A stretch of 64,000 nucleotides of DNA from an uncultured Eubacteriales bacterium (GTDB lineage Bacteria; Bacillota; Clostridia; Oscillospirales; Acutalibacteraceae): NCBI GenBank assembly GCA_934486705.1, contig CAKSQS010000001.1, positions 62,001 through 126,000 of the forward strand, read 5' to 3'. The translations under genes were made by a program, and so were the position numbers. Numbering within the stretch: position 1 is the first letter of the stretch; every line of letters begins with the position of its first letter. Shown piece by piece: positions 25,822 to 34,734 of this stretch. Below the pieces are notes generated by a model that made no database searches, was not told the origin of the DNA, and worked only from the letters and a program-made list of their open reading frames with translations.

Positions 25822-27552
25822 ATGAAAAGAAAACGCAGAGCTTTGAGCCTTTGGCTTATCTCGGTGCTTTCGGTAGCATTATCAGCCGCACTGGTAACGG
25901 CTGTCTGCACGGTGATTTTCGCCACGGTCTATAAGCGGGAGCTTACGCGTGACGCGCAGCTTTCCGCCGAGCAATCGGTAGGGCAGGCAGCGGCGGCGGT
26001 AAACAATTACCTTGAGCTTATGAAGAAAAAGCTGACGGTTGTAAGCGATACCGTGAACGCCTGCAAAACCGCCGCCGATATGGAGGAAAGAATTTCCGCC
26101 ATAACCAAAATCGAAAGCGATATTTACGCGGTTACGGTTTATGATGAAAACGGAAAAATTATAAACTGCACAGGCAGCGGCGGAAAGCTAAAGGCAGAGA
26201 TTTATAAGGATCTCTCCTTTGATAAGGCGCTGTTTGATAAGTCGGGGGATTTTGCGCTTTCAGCCCCGCACGTTCAGACCCTTTTTGAGGGCGAGTACCC
26301 CTGGGTTGTAACCCTTGCCCGCAAAACGGATAATTCGGCACTCGGCGGCGCTTATATTGCAATGGATATAAGCTTTTTTGAAATAGCGCAGTATATTGAC
26401 GGCATAAGCATAGGCCGCCACGGCTACTGCTTTGTTACCGACAGCAGGGGAAACATTGTTTACCACCCGCAGCAGCAACTGCTTTTTTCGGGGCTTAAAA
26501 CCGAGGATACATCATTTTTAGCCGAATTATCCGACGGTGTTCATAAAGAGGGAAACGCGCTTTATATGCTCGACACCACGTCGGACGGCAGGTGGCGGGT
26601 GGCGGGTATCAGCTTTACCGATTCACTGATATCTGAGCGGCGCGGGCAGATAATTATTAGCGTTGCGCTTTCAGCCCTTTGCTGCGCGATTATAGCGGGA
26701 ATAACGCTGCTTATATATTTAAAGCTTGTAAATGCGCCCGTGCGCCGACTTATGCGCGCAATGCGCGATTTTGAAAAGGACGCGGCGAATTTTAATTTCA
26801 GCGGCGGCGATATTGCCGTGAGCGAAATTTCGGAGCTTTCATATTCCTTCGGGCATATGTCAAAAAAAATAAAAGAGCTTATGGAGCAGATAAAAAAGGA
26901 CGAAACCGCCCTGCGCCGCACCGAGCTGCGCGCTTTGCAGGCGCAAATTAACCCGCATTTTCTTTATAACACGCTCGATTCTATACAGTGGATGTGCGAA
27001 CAGGGCAAAACCGAGGGCGCGGCGGAAATGGTGCGGGCTTTGGCAAGGCTTTTCAGAATAAGCATAAGCAGGGGCAAGGAGCTTATTCCTATAAAGGATG
27101 AGTTGCGCCACGCCGAAAGCTACCTTATAATACAAAGCTTTCGTTACAGCGGCAGATTTACCTACAGCTTTAACGTTGATAAATCGCTTGAAGAATGCCT
27201 TTGCAATAAAATTACAATTCAGCCGCTTATTGAAAACGCACTTTACCACGGCATTGCCGATATGGACGACGGCGAGATAAAAATAACCGTGAAACGCGCC
27301 GAGGACGACCCCGAGGATATTTTAATAACCGTTGCCGATAACGGCGTGGGTATGACCGACGAGCAGTGCGCCGCCGTGCTTGCAAAGGAGCGCTCGGATT
27401 CGGTGGGAATAGGCGTTAAAAACGTAAACGACAGGCTGAGAATTTATTTCGGCGAAAAATACGGTATTTCCATTAAAAGCGAGCTTGATATGGGAACGGA
27501 AGTTACCGTGAGAATACCGGGAAACGCGGAGGACAGGCAAAATGAAATTTAA
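25822..27552 (+). CDS. YesM-type membrane sensor histidine kinase
   Basis: The 576-aa kinase has a first membrane segment (about residues 12-35), an extracytoplasmic dCache-like sensor (about 40-275), a second segment (about 276-300), a HAMP-like linker, and a His_kinase domain with phosphoacceptor His in INPHFLYNTLDSIQ. The HATPase domain has LIENALYHG (N box) and DNGVGM. This is the usual YesM layout. It starts one base after the response regulator stop. Its 3' end overlaps the binding lipoprotein gene by 11 bases, suggesting that protein may deliver the signal. Confidence 0.95.
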   Translation: MKRKRRALSLWLISVLSVALSAALVTAVCTVIFATVYKRELTRDAQLSAEQSVGQAAAAVNNYLELMKKKLTVVSDTVNACKTAADMEERISAITKIESDIYAVTVYDENGKIINCTGSGGKLKAEIYKDLSFDKALFDKSGDFALSAPHVQTLFEGEYPWVVTLARKTDNSALGGAYIAMDISFFEIAQYIDGISIGRHGYCFVTDSRGNIVYHPQQQLLFSGLKTEDTSFLAELSDGVHKEGNALYMLDTTSDGRWRVAGISFTDSLISERRGQIIISVALSALCCAIIAGITLLIYLKLVNAPVRRLMRAMRDFEKDAANFNFSGGDIAVSEISELSYSFGHMSKKIKELMEQIKKDETALRRTELRALQAQINPHFLYNTLDSIQWMCEQGKTEGAAEMVRALARLFRISISRGKELIPIKDELRHAESYLIIQSFRYSGRFTYSFNVDKSLEECLCNKITIQPLIENALYHGIADMDDGEIKITVKRAEDDPEDILITVADNGVGMTDEQCAAVLAKERSDSVGIGVKNVNDRLRIYFGEKYGISIKSELDMGTEVTVRIPGNAEDRQNEI

Positions 27553-28507
27553 AAAAATAATTGCCCTTTTGCTTTTGTCCGTGCTTTCGGTATCGCTTTG
27601 CGCCTGCGGAAAAACCGAGGAAATAAAGGTTGCCGTAATAGTAAAATCGGTCGATTCGGATTTTTGGCAGAATTTTAAAAGCGGCGTTGATTCGGCGGCT
27701 ACCGAATATAACGTAAGCGTTACCTTTGAAGGCCCTGAAAATGAAGAGGACTACGCGGCGCAGAATAAAATGATTTCCCGCGCGGCGGAAAACGGGGCGG
27801 ACGTTATAGTGCTTTCCGCAATTGACCGAACCCGCAACGCACCGACGGTGAACGCGGCGGTAAGAAACGGCGTGCAGGTCATAGCAGCGGACAGCGCGCT
27901 GGATTCATCCCTTATAAGCCTGTTTATAGGCACGGATAACCCCGCTGCGGGTATAGAGGCTGCAAAGGCGCTTGAAGCGCAATTTTCGGCGGGGGAGAAA
28001 ATAAAGCTCGGAATAGTGGGCTGTACAGAGAAAACCGAGAATATTTTAAACCGTGAAAGCGGATTGCGCGAATGTTTTGCGGGGCTTGAAAACGCGGAAA
28101 TAGTAGCTGCCGTCTCGGCGGACAGCAATATAGAAAGCGCCGAAAGCAAGGCAACGGAATTACTGCAAAAATACCCCGAAATAAACGCACTGGCAGGTCT
28201 TAACGAATGGACTACGCTCGGTGTGGGCGCTGCGGTAAAAAAAGCAAATGCCGCCGGAAAAATCAAGACAGTGGGCTTTGATACTAACATTATTTCAATA
28301 GGTATGCTTGAAACCGGCGAAATGGGCGCGCTGATTGTGCAAAACCCGTTTGCTATGGGGTATTTGAGCGTGAAAAAGGCGGCGGAGCTTAAAAGCGGCG
28401 AATTATCGGGCGATAAAACGCTTTATACCGCCGTTACTACCGTTAAAAAAGAAAATATGTATGACCCCGATATTCAAAAAATACTTTTCAGCTTTAAGAA
28501 AGGATGA
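27542..28507 (+). CDS. sugar-binding lipoprotein (Peripla_BP_4 type), probable sensor accessory
   Basis: A lipobox (LCAC at residues 19-22) leads into a LacI/RbsB-like type I binding fold: VAVIVKSVDSDFWQNFKSGVD, AADSALDSSLISLFIGTDN, GFDTNIISIGMLETGEMGALIVQNPFAMG. It is 321 aa. No ABC permease or ATPase is adjacent, while the gene overlaps the kinase gene by 11 bases, so a role as ligand receptor for the YesM kinase is more likely than transport. It could also share the MglAC transporter. Confidence 0.88.
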   Translation: MKFKKIIALLLLSVLSVSLCACGKTEEIKVAVIVKSVDSDFWQNFKSGVDSAATEYNVSVTFEGPENEEDYAAQNKMISRAAENGADVIVLSAIDRTRNAPTVNAAVRNGVQVIAADSALDSSLISLFIGTDNPAAGIEAAKALEAQFSAGEKIKLGIVGCTEKTENILNRESGLRECFAGLENAEIVAAVSADSNIESAESKATELLQKYPEINALAGLNEWTTLGVGAAVKKANAAGKIKTVGFDTNIISIGMLETGEMGALIVQNPFAMGYLSVKKAAELKSGELSGDKTLYTAVTTVKKENMYDPDIQKILFSFKKG

Positions 28508-28513
28508 TTTTTA

Positions 28514-29503
28514 ATGTATACACCAAGCAGTGAAAGATACTCTTCAATGACCTACAACCGCTGCGGCAAAAGCGGCTTAAAGCTGCCCACAGTGTCTATG
28601 GGACTTTGGCACAATTTCGGCGATACCGCCGATTATAAGAATATGAAAGCCCTTGTTTTCACGGCGTTTGATAACGGCATTACCCACTTTGACTTAGCCA
28701 ATAACTACGGGCCTGCGCCCGGCAGCGCCGAAAGGAATTTCGGTAAAATTCTGAAAGAGGAATTATCGCCCTACCGCGACGAGCTTATTATAAGCACCAA
28801 GGCGGGCTACGATATGTGGGAAGGGCCTTATGGAAACTGGGGCAGCCGCAAATATCTGCTCGCAAGCTTAGACCAAAGCCTTAAAAGGTTAGGGCTTGAC
28901 TATGTGGATATTTTCTACCACCACCGCCCCGACCCCGATACCCCGCTTGAAGAAACCATGGGTGCGCTGACCCGTGCCGTAAGGTCGGGCAAGGCGTTGT
29001 ATGCCGGACTTTCAAACTACAACGGCGAGCAGCTTGAAAAGGCGGTGAAAATTTTAACCGAGCTTAAATGCCCGTTTATAATTAACCAAAACCGCTACTC
29101 AATATTTGACCGCACTATTGAGCAAAACGGGCTTAAAAGCACCGCAGCGCGGCTTGAAAAGGGCATAATCGCTTTCAGCCCCTTAGCGCAGGGAATGCTT
29201 ACAAATAGGTATTTAAACGGTATTCCGGCGGACAGCCGCATTATGACCGACGGCAGATTTTTAAAGCAATCCGCCGTAACGCCCGAGCGCTTGGAGCAGA
29301 TACGTAAATTAAACGAAATAGCGAAGGAGCGCGGTCAAACCCTCGCCGAAATGGCACTTGCGTGGGTGCTGAAGGACGGCGTTGTAACCTCGGTGCTGAT
29401 AGGCGCGTCAAAGCCCTCGCAGATACTTGATAATATAAAGGCGATAAACAACACCGATTTTTCATCGGACGAGCTTAAGAAGATAGACGAAATATCAATT
29501 TAG
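28514..29503 (+). CDS. aldo/keto reductase (YghZ/Gpr L-glyceraldehyde-3-phosphate reductase type)
   Basis: This 329-aa NADPH-dependent reductase belongs to the YghZ-like branch, judged from NRCGKSGLKLP, FDLANNYGPAPGSAERNFG (catalytic Tyr and Asp), ISTKAGYDMWEGPYGNWGSRK (catalytic Lys) and FYHHRPDPDTPLEE (His). E. coli YghZ reduces L-glyceraldehyde 3-phosphate and methylglyoxal; the physiological substrate here is unknown. AAAGGATG lies before the ATG. It starts 6 bases after the lipoprotein gene and is probably the last gene of the two-component operon, because a strong hairpin follows. Confidence 0.92.
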   Translation: MYTPSSERYSSMTYNRCGKSGLKLPTVSMGLWHNFGDTADYKNMKALVFTAFDNGITHFDLANNYGPAPGSAERNFGKILKEELSPYRDELIISTKAGYDMWEGPYGNWGSRKYLLASLDQSLKRLGLDYVDIFYHHRPDPDTPLEETMGALTRAVRSGKALYAGLSNYNGEQLEKAVKILTELKCPFIINQNRYSIFDRTIEQNGLKSTAARLEKGIIAFSPLAQGMLTNRYLNGIPADSRIMTDGRFLKQSAVTPERLEQIRKLNEIAKERGQTLAEMALAWVLKDGVVTSVLIGASKPSQILDNIKAINNTDFSSDELKKIDEISI

Positions 29504-29531
29504 ACCCAATTCTTACAAAACCGTTAGAATT

Positions 29532-29580
29532 AAGGGGAGATTTGTAAGCCGATGCTATGGCATTACACATCTCCCCTTTG
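29532..29580 (+). terminator. hairpin terminator after the aldo/keto reductase
   Basis: AAGGGGAGAT...GTAA (29532-29547) pairs with TTAC...ATCTCCCCTT (29563-29578) around a 15-base loop, followed by TG and TTATAATT. The T-tract is weak. The TATAAT at 29582-29587 may instead be the -10 box of the following bce-like operon. Confidence 0.6.
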
Positions 29581-29619
29581 TTATAATTATGGCAGAAATC
29601 ACAAAGGAGGATTTTTGTT

Positions 29620-30384
29620 GTGAGTATTTTAGAGGTGAGCGGGGTTAAAAAAATATATACCTCGCGTTTCGGCGACAACCGCGTTACCGCGCTTAAAAAT
29701 GTAACGTTCGGTGTGGAAGAGGGAGAGTATGTCGCCATAATGGGCGAATCGGGCTCGGGCAAGACAACGCTGCTTAATATTTTGGCGTCGCTCGATAAAC
29801 CCACCGAGGGCACGGTTAAAATTGACGGCAACGATTTATCGAAAATAAGGGAATCGCGCTTAGCGTCCTTTCGCCGCGATAATTTGGGCTTTGTTTTTCA
29901 GGAGTTTAATCTTCTTGATACCTTTACATTAGAGGACAACATATATCTGCCCCTTGTTTTAAGCGGCAGGCGCTATAACGAAATGGTGCGTAGGCTTATA
30001 CCCATTGCAAAGCGGTTGGGAATTGAGGGGCTGCTCAAAAAATACCCTTATGAGGTTTCGGGCGGGCAAAAGCAGCGCGCCGCCGTGGCGCGCGCCATTA
30101 TAACCGACCCGCGCATAATTTTAGCGGACGAACCTACGGGCGCGCTCGATTCAAAGGCGACCGATGAGCTGCTTGATTTATTTGAGCAGATAAATTCGGA
30201 CGGACAGACCATTTTAATGGTTACACACTCCGTAAAGGCGGCGAGCCGCGCCTCGCGCGTGCTGTTTATAAAGGACGGCGAGGTTTTCCACCAGCTTTAC
30301 CGCGGCGGCAAGAACGACACACAGATGTACCAGATGATAACCGATACCCTAACCTTGCTTACGACAGGCGGTGAGCAGGAATGA
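29620..30384 (+). CDS. BceA-type ABC transporter ATP-binding protein
   Basis: This 254-aa ATPase has Walker A GESGSGKTT, the Q-loop FQEFNLLD, signature VSGGQKQR, Walker B IILADEPTGALDS and the switch His in MVTHS. It matches the BceA/YxdL/VraD branch that drives detoxification of cell-wall peptide antibiotics. The start is GTG 29620 after AAAGGAGG. The permease gene overlaps its stop by 4 bases. Bce transporters are normally paired with a BceRS two-component system, which is not adjacent here. Confidence 0.93.
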   Translation: MSILEVSGVKKIYTSRFGDNRVTALKNVTFGVEEGEYVAIMGESGSGKTTLLNILASLDKPTEGTVKIDGNDLSKIRESRLASFRRDNLGFVFQEFNLLDTFTLEDNIYLPLVLSGRRYNEMVRRLIPIAKRLGIEGLLKKYPYEVSGGQKQRAAVARAIITDPRIILADEPTGALDSKATDELLDLFEQINSDGQTILMVTHSVKAASRASRVLFIKDGEVFHQLYRGGKNDTQMYQMITDTLTLLTTGGEQE

Positions 30385-32435
30385 AGGCTATTTATCCGCG
30401 CCTTGCGTTTGACGGCATAAGAAAAAACAAACGCCTTTACCTGCCCTATATTCTTACCTGTATAGGAACGGTTACAATGTTTTATATAATTCACCATTTA
30501 GCGGCTATGCCTGCGCTAAAAAGTATGCCTGGCGGCGACAGCACCACCATGATACTGGGTATGGGCTTTTGGGTGGTGGCGTTTTTTTCGCTGATTTTTT
30601 TGGTTTATACCAATTCGTTTCTTATGCGCCGCCGCAAAAAAGAATTTGGGCTTTACAATATACTCGGCATGGGAAAGAAAAATTTAAGCCTTGTGCTTTT
30701 GTTTGAAACGCTTACCGTGGCGGCAATATCGGTGCTTTCTGGCATAGCGGCGGGCATAGCGCTTTCAAAGCTTGCGGAATCGGGGCTTGTTTATATGGTG
30801 AACGGCAAGGTCTCCTATAAATTTACCGTAAATGTTGACGCCGTGCTTGATACTCTGCTTATTTTCGGCGGAATATTTCTTCTGCTTTACTTAAAATCGC
30901 TTGTAAGCATTTGGCGGCTTAACGCAATTTCGCTTATTAAAAGCGAAAACACGGGTGAAAAACCGCCCCGCGCCAACTATGTTTTGGGAATAGGCGGCAT
31001 AATTTTACTGGCGGCGGCATACTATGCGGCGGTATCTATTGAAAGCCCGCTGCTTGCAATAGGTTGGTTTTTCATTGCGGTTTTGGCGGTTATAGTGGGC
31101 ACTTATATGATTTTTGTTTCGGGTTCTGTTATGCTGTGCCGCATTTTGCAGAAAAACAAACGCTATTACTACCGCAAAAATCACTTTGTCTCGGTATCCT
31201 CAATGGTTTACCGTATGAAGCGCAACGGCGCAGGACTGGCGTCTATCTGCGTGCTCAGCACCATGGTGTTAGTGATGATTTTAGGCGCGGGCAGCCTTTA
31301 TTTCGGTGCGGAGGACAGCCTGCGCGCACGCTACCCGAAAAGCATAACGGTTACTACTGACTATAATCCTTATGATGAAAAAACGGCTTACTCCGCCGAA
31401 AAAGCCGATAAAATAGTGTGCGAGGTGGATAATGTTGTAAGCGACTTCGGCGCAGCGCCGAAAAACACCGAGAGGTACACCTCTGCTACCGTTGCCTGTT
31501 TGCTATCGGGCGGAACGCTTACGGCAAACCCCGAGCTTGTAGACGCGGCGGACGCGTCTACCATAAAGAACGTTTGCAATGTCATTTTTATATCTCTTGA
31601 TGAATACAACCGCTGTATGAATAAAAACGAAACGCTTAAAGACGGTGAAATTTTCATTCACTGTGTAAGGCGGGAATATAACAATAAAACCCTTACGTTG
31701 GGCAAGCTTAAATACACCGTTAAAAAGCAGCTTGTGGATATGATAAACAACGGCAGGGCGGCTTCCGAAATGGTGCCGAGCGTGTTTGTTGTGATGAATA
31801 ACCCCGAAAAGGCGTATAACGAGGTGAACAGCCAGTTTACAAGCGACACATATTTCTGCCGCCCGCGCCTTTACTACAGCTTTGATACGGGGCTTTCCGC
31901 CGAGCGCGATATTGAACTCGCGGATAAAATAAGCGAAAGACTGCGCGATATGGATATTGACGGCACAGGCGGGTATTACTCAAGAAGCATTGAGTGCAGA
32001 GAGGCGGAACGCGCCGATTTTTACGGCACCTACGGCGGGCTTTTCTACCTGGGTATAATTCTATCCACGGTTTTCCTGCTTGCCACGGTCTTAATTATCT
32101 ATTATAAGCAGATAACCGAGGGCTATGAGGATGAATCACGCTTTGAAATTATGCAAAAGGTAGGAATGACCAAGCGCGATATACAAAAAAGCATAAATTC
32201 GCAAATGCTAACGGTATTTTTGCTGCCGCTTATAACCGCGGCGCTGCATTTGTGCTTCGCTTTCCCCATGATACGTAGGCTGCTCACTCTATTTAACCTT
32301 AACAATGTTCCCCTTATGCTCATAGTTTTGGCGGGTGCGGTGCTTGTTTTCGGCGTGCTTTACGCGCTTATATATAAATTCACCTCAAACTCGTATTTCG
32401 CCATTGTGAGCGGAAAAAACGGGGGTGAAGCCTAA
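30381..32435 (+). CDS. BceB-type permease (FtsX family)
   Basis: The 684-aa protein has the BceB layout: a short N-terminus with RLAFDGIRKNKRLYLPYILT, about ten membrane segments in all, an FtsX-type domain with YNILGMGKKN in the first half, and a large extracytoplasmic domain (about residues 310-550) before the last membrane block. The family usually confers resistance to, and senses, lantibiotics or bacitracin by acting on lipid-II-cycle complexes. Specificity cannot be read. It is translationally coupled to the ATPase gene. Confidence 0.93.
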   Translation: MKAIYPRLAFDGIRKNKRLYLPYILTCIGTVTMFYIIHHLAAMPALKSMPGGDSTTMILGMGFWVVAFFSLIFLVYTNSFLMRRRKKEFGLYNILGMGKKNLSLVLLFETLTVAAISVLSGIAAGIALSKLAESGLVYMVNGKVSYKFTVNVDAVLDTLLIFGGIFLLLYLKSLVSIWRLNAISLIKSENTGEKPPRANYVLGIGGIILLAAAYYAAVSIESPLLAIGWFFIAVLAVIVGTYMIFVSGSVMLCRILQKNKRYYYRKNHFVSVSSMVYRMKRNGAGLASICVLSTMVLVMILGAGSLYFGAEDSLRARYPKSITVTTDYNPYDEKTAYSAEKADKIVCEVDNVVSDFGAAPKNTERYTSATVACLLSGGTLTANPELVDAADASTIKNVCNVIFISLDEYNRCMNKNETLKDGEIFIHCVRREYNNKTLTLGKLKYTVKKQLVDMINNGRAASEMVPSVFVVMNNPEKAYNEVNSQFTSDTYFCRPRLYYSFDTGLSAERDIELADKISERLRDMDIDGTGGYYSRSIECREAERADFYGTYGGLFYLGIILSTVFLLATVLIIYYKQITEGYEDESRFEIMQKVGMTKRDIQKSINSQMLTVFLLPLITAALHLCFAFPMIRRLLTLFNLNNVPLMLIVLAGAVLVFGVLYALIYKFTSNSYFAIVSGKNGGEA

Positions 32436-32442
32436 TCGTATG

Positions 32443-32471
32443 TTGACAGTTATTTAAAAATAATGTAAAAT
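32443..32471 (+). promoter_or_regulatory. strong promoter upstream of the AraC gene
   Basis: TTGACA (32443-32448) and TAAAAT (32466-32471) are 17 bases apart, starting 7 bases after the bceB-like stop. Transcripts from here would run through the hairpin at 32509 before reaching the AraC gene. Confidence 0.75.
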
Positions 32472-32508
32472 GGTTGCATATAACGGATTGTTTATAATAT
32501 AACAAAAA

Positions 32509-32548
32509 AATAACCGCCCACACTCGCCGGAGTCGGCGGTTATTCTTT
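32509..32548 (+). terminator. terminator or attenuator hairpin before the AraC gene
   Basis: AATAACCGCC (32509-32518) pairs perfectly with GGCGGTTATT (32535-32544), with an inner ACTC/GAGT stem, followed by CTTTAG and preceded by an A-run. It is positioned to end bceB transcription in one direction, and because a promoter lies just upstream it could also attenuate the AraC transcript. Confidence 0.7.
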
Positions 32549-32598
32549 AGTTACAGGTTGCCTTTATGCTTAGCATATTTTGCTGAACGGAGATAGCT

Positions 32599-33402
32599 AT
32601 GTCTGAATTTTTTTCCTTTAACGATAAAGATATTTCAATGAAATATGCGTTTGATAAAAAGCCCGATCCCGCCGAGTTTAAAATGCATACACACGAAACA
32701 TACGAGCTTTACTCCTTTATGAGCGGCAAGGGAATATATAGGGTAGAGGGCACGCCCTATCCGCTTAAATACGGCGATGTTTTAATAATGCGCCCCGCAG
32801 AGGCGCACTATATAGATATATCGGAAAGCAAGCCGTATGTTCGTCTTTCGGTGAATTTCAGACCCGAAATTTTTAAAGAAATAGACCCCGGCGGCAAGCT
32901 TTTAGAACCATTTAACAACAGAAAAATAGGGACATGCAACTGCTACCGTGCCGAAAACTTCAAATCCGACGCTTACAGCCTGTTTATTAAAAATATAACG
33001 ACCGACAGCCCCGACCGCCGCCTGCAAACGCTTACCAATCTGCTGCCGCTTTTAAACGAAATTGCCGCAGCGTTTGAGGGTATAGCCGAAGAGGAAGTAA
33101 ACAAATCGCTTGACAGCAGAATTATAAACTACATAAACCGCCATATTTCGGAGGAAATATCACTTGAAAGCATTTGCGAAAGATATTTTATAAGCAAATC
33201 GCACCTTTGCCGTATTTTCAAGAAAGCCACGGCCTCTACCGTGGGCGAATACATAACGGTGAAAAGGCTTGTAATGGCGCGGCAGCTGATACTTTCGGGC
33301 ACGCCGCCCACTAAGGCATATTTGCGGTGCGGGTTTAAGGATTATTCCGTATTTTACCGCGCTTACAAAAAGGCATACGGCGTTCCGCCGAGTAGTATAT
33401 GA
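32599..33402 (+). CDS. AraC-family regulator with N-terminal cupin domain
   Basis: This 267-aa regulator has an AraC-type cupin (about residues 10-110; FKMHTHETYELYSFMSGKGIYRVEG, YPLKYGDVLIMRPAEAHYI) that would bind a sugar or small ligand. It is followed by two HTH units at the C-terminus (about 170-267; ISLESICERYFISKSHLCRIFKK and TKAYLRCGFKDYSVFYRAYKK). ACGGAGATAG precedes the ATG. It is convergent with the sporulation genes. Its target is not visible; it is not coupled to an obvious operon. Confidence 0.92.
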   Translation: MSEFFSFNDKDISMKYAFDKKPDPAEFKMHTHETYELYSFMSGKGIYRVEGTPYPLKYGDVLIMRPAEAHYIDISESKPYVRLSVNFRPEIFKEIDPGGKLLEPFNNRKIGTCNCYRAENFKSDAYSLFIKNITTDSPDRRLQTLTNLLPLLNEIAAAFEGIAEEEVNKSLDSRIINYINRHISEEISLESICERYFISKSHLCRIFKKATASTVGEYITVKRLVMARQLILSGTPPTKAYLRCGFKDYSVFYRAYKKAYGVPPSSI

Positions 33403-33424
33403 GCGCGGCGATTTTCCTGCGCAC

Positions 33425-33622
33425 TCACATTAACTCAATTTCAAAATCGAGTATTTTTATTTTTCCGTCGTGAATTTCAACAGCCCTTGTGTATTCCCCA
33501 AAGCCTATACGTCGGGTATTTTCGTATGCCGAGCATACCCCCGCAATACCCATTATAAGGCAAAGCGCCGCCGTCAAGGAAATTCCGAACGATCTTAAAA
33601 ATGTTCTTTTAATCTTAATCAA
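33425..33622 (-). CDS. small membrane or secreted protein, hypothetical
   Basis: This 65-aa protein has a basic start (MIKIKRTFLR), one hydrophobic segment (about residues 12-32) that could be a signal or membrane anchor, and a short tail predicted to be outside (YENTRRIGFGEYTRAVEIHDGKIKILDFEIELM has a strand-like pattern, written here only for its alternation). I recognise no family. It starts 4 bases after the spoIIP stop and so is probably co-transcribed and spore-related. Confidence 0.62.
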   Translation of the reverse strand: MIKIKRTFLRSFGISLTAALCLIMGIAGVCSAYENTRRIGFGEYTRAVEIHDGKIKILDFEIELM

Positions 33623-33625
33623 TCC

Positions 33626-34690
33626 TTATTTTAAACTGTTGAACAAATCCGCCAGTGCGTTTCCCACAAGCTCGGCGGAGTAATGCGCCTCTTCTACGGT
33701 GTTTGCGTCTGTTCCGAACTCTATAAGCATTGAGCCGTTTGTAAGGCATTCGTTATAGCCGTTGGGGGTAAGGCTTAAAGGCCGCGCAAGTGTGGGGTAT
33801 TTGTTTTCTATTTTTTGCTGCAGGCGTAAAGCTAACTTTAAATTCTCTTTCCAGTTGGGAAAGTGCGTTTGATCCCCGCTTTGCGAGCCCATAACCAGCA
33901 TTACCTGCGCCGCGCGCTTGCCGCCTATTTCGGTTGTAAGCTTAATTTTATCGTTGCCGCTTGCCGCCGCGTCGCGGTGCAGATCCAAAACTATTTTTAT
34001 ACTCGGGTACTTTTTTAAGTACCCGTTTATTGTTTTTGCCGCGCGCGAGTAGCTGCCTGTATATTTCGGGTAATCATGCTCGGTGGTATCGTGCAGGGTT
34101 GTAATTCCCGCGTTGTTCAGCTTATCCGCCACAATATTGCCCACGCTTACCATATTTACCGCCTTATCCCGCGAGCGGGGCGAAAACGCGTCGGTATAAT
34201 AATCGGTGTTTTCGGTCATATAGGTTTCGGTTGTGTGGGTGTGCATTATAAGCACCTGCGGCTTATCGTTTTTTTCCACTTTAAATTTAAGGGGAGCTGA
34301 CAGCAGCTCCTTTATATCAATACTCACGTCGGCGCTGTTTTTAACGTATACGTTGTTATATGAAAGCCCCGCCTTATACGGCGAGATATAGTTGTTTATT
34401 ATTTTTCCCTTTACCGTGCCCTTGGCGGCGGTGGGAACGCTTGTCTCCGATTTTGTTTCGCTGCTTGCAGCCTGCAAGGATGCGGCGCTTACCGTTTCCT
34501 CTTTACTTTCGGTTTTTTCGGGGGCAGGTGAGCTGCTTTCGCTGCTTACCGTTTTTTCTGTTTCCGTATTGCTTTTTACAGCCTGTACCGCCGTCGGCTT
34601 TAAGAATCTGCCGTAAAAATTATATCCTAAAAGCAAAATACAAGCCGTAAAAACGCAAACAAGCCTTACCGCACCCGTTCCGTTTTTCAT
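33626..34690 (-). CDS. spoIIP: stage II sporulation protein P
   Basis: SpoIIP is the amidase/endopeptidase of the DMP complex, which thins septal peptidoglycan during forespore engulfment. This 354-aa protein has an N-terminal membrane segment (about residues 8-25), a Ser/Glu-rich linker, and the catalytic domain with IMHTHTTETY, LDLHRDAAA and LIEFGTDANTVEEA. All three motif regions carry the expected His/Glu residues. It lies 44 bases after gpr, a common clostridial order that indicates sporulation-specific expression. Confidence 0.95.
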   Translation of the reverse strand: MKNGTGAVRLVCVFTACILLLGYNFYGRFLKPTAVQAVKSNTETEKTVSSESSSPAPEKTESKEETVSAASLQAASSETKSETSVPTAAKGTVKGKIINNYISPYKAGLSYNNVYVKNSADVSIDIKELLSAPLKFKVEKNDKPQVLIMHTHTTETYMTENTDYYTDAFSPRSRDKAVNMVSVGNIVADKLNNAGITTLHDTTEHDYPKYTGSYSRAAKTINGYLKKYPSIKIVLDLHRDAAASGNDKIKLTTEIGGKRAAQVMLVMGSQSGDQTHFPNWKENLKLALRLQQKIENKYPTLARPLSLTPNGYNECLTNGSMLIEFGTDANTVEEAHYSAELVGNALADLFNSLK

Positions 34691-34734
34691 TCTACCGCCC
34701 CCCCCGAAATAATTCTATGCGGCGCGGGGGAATA

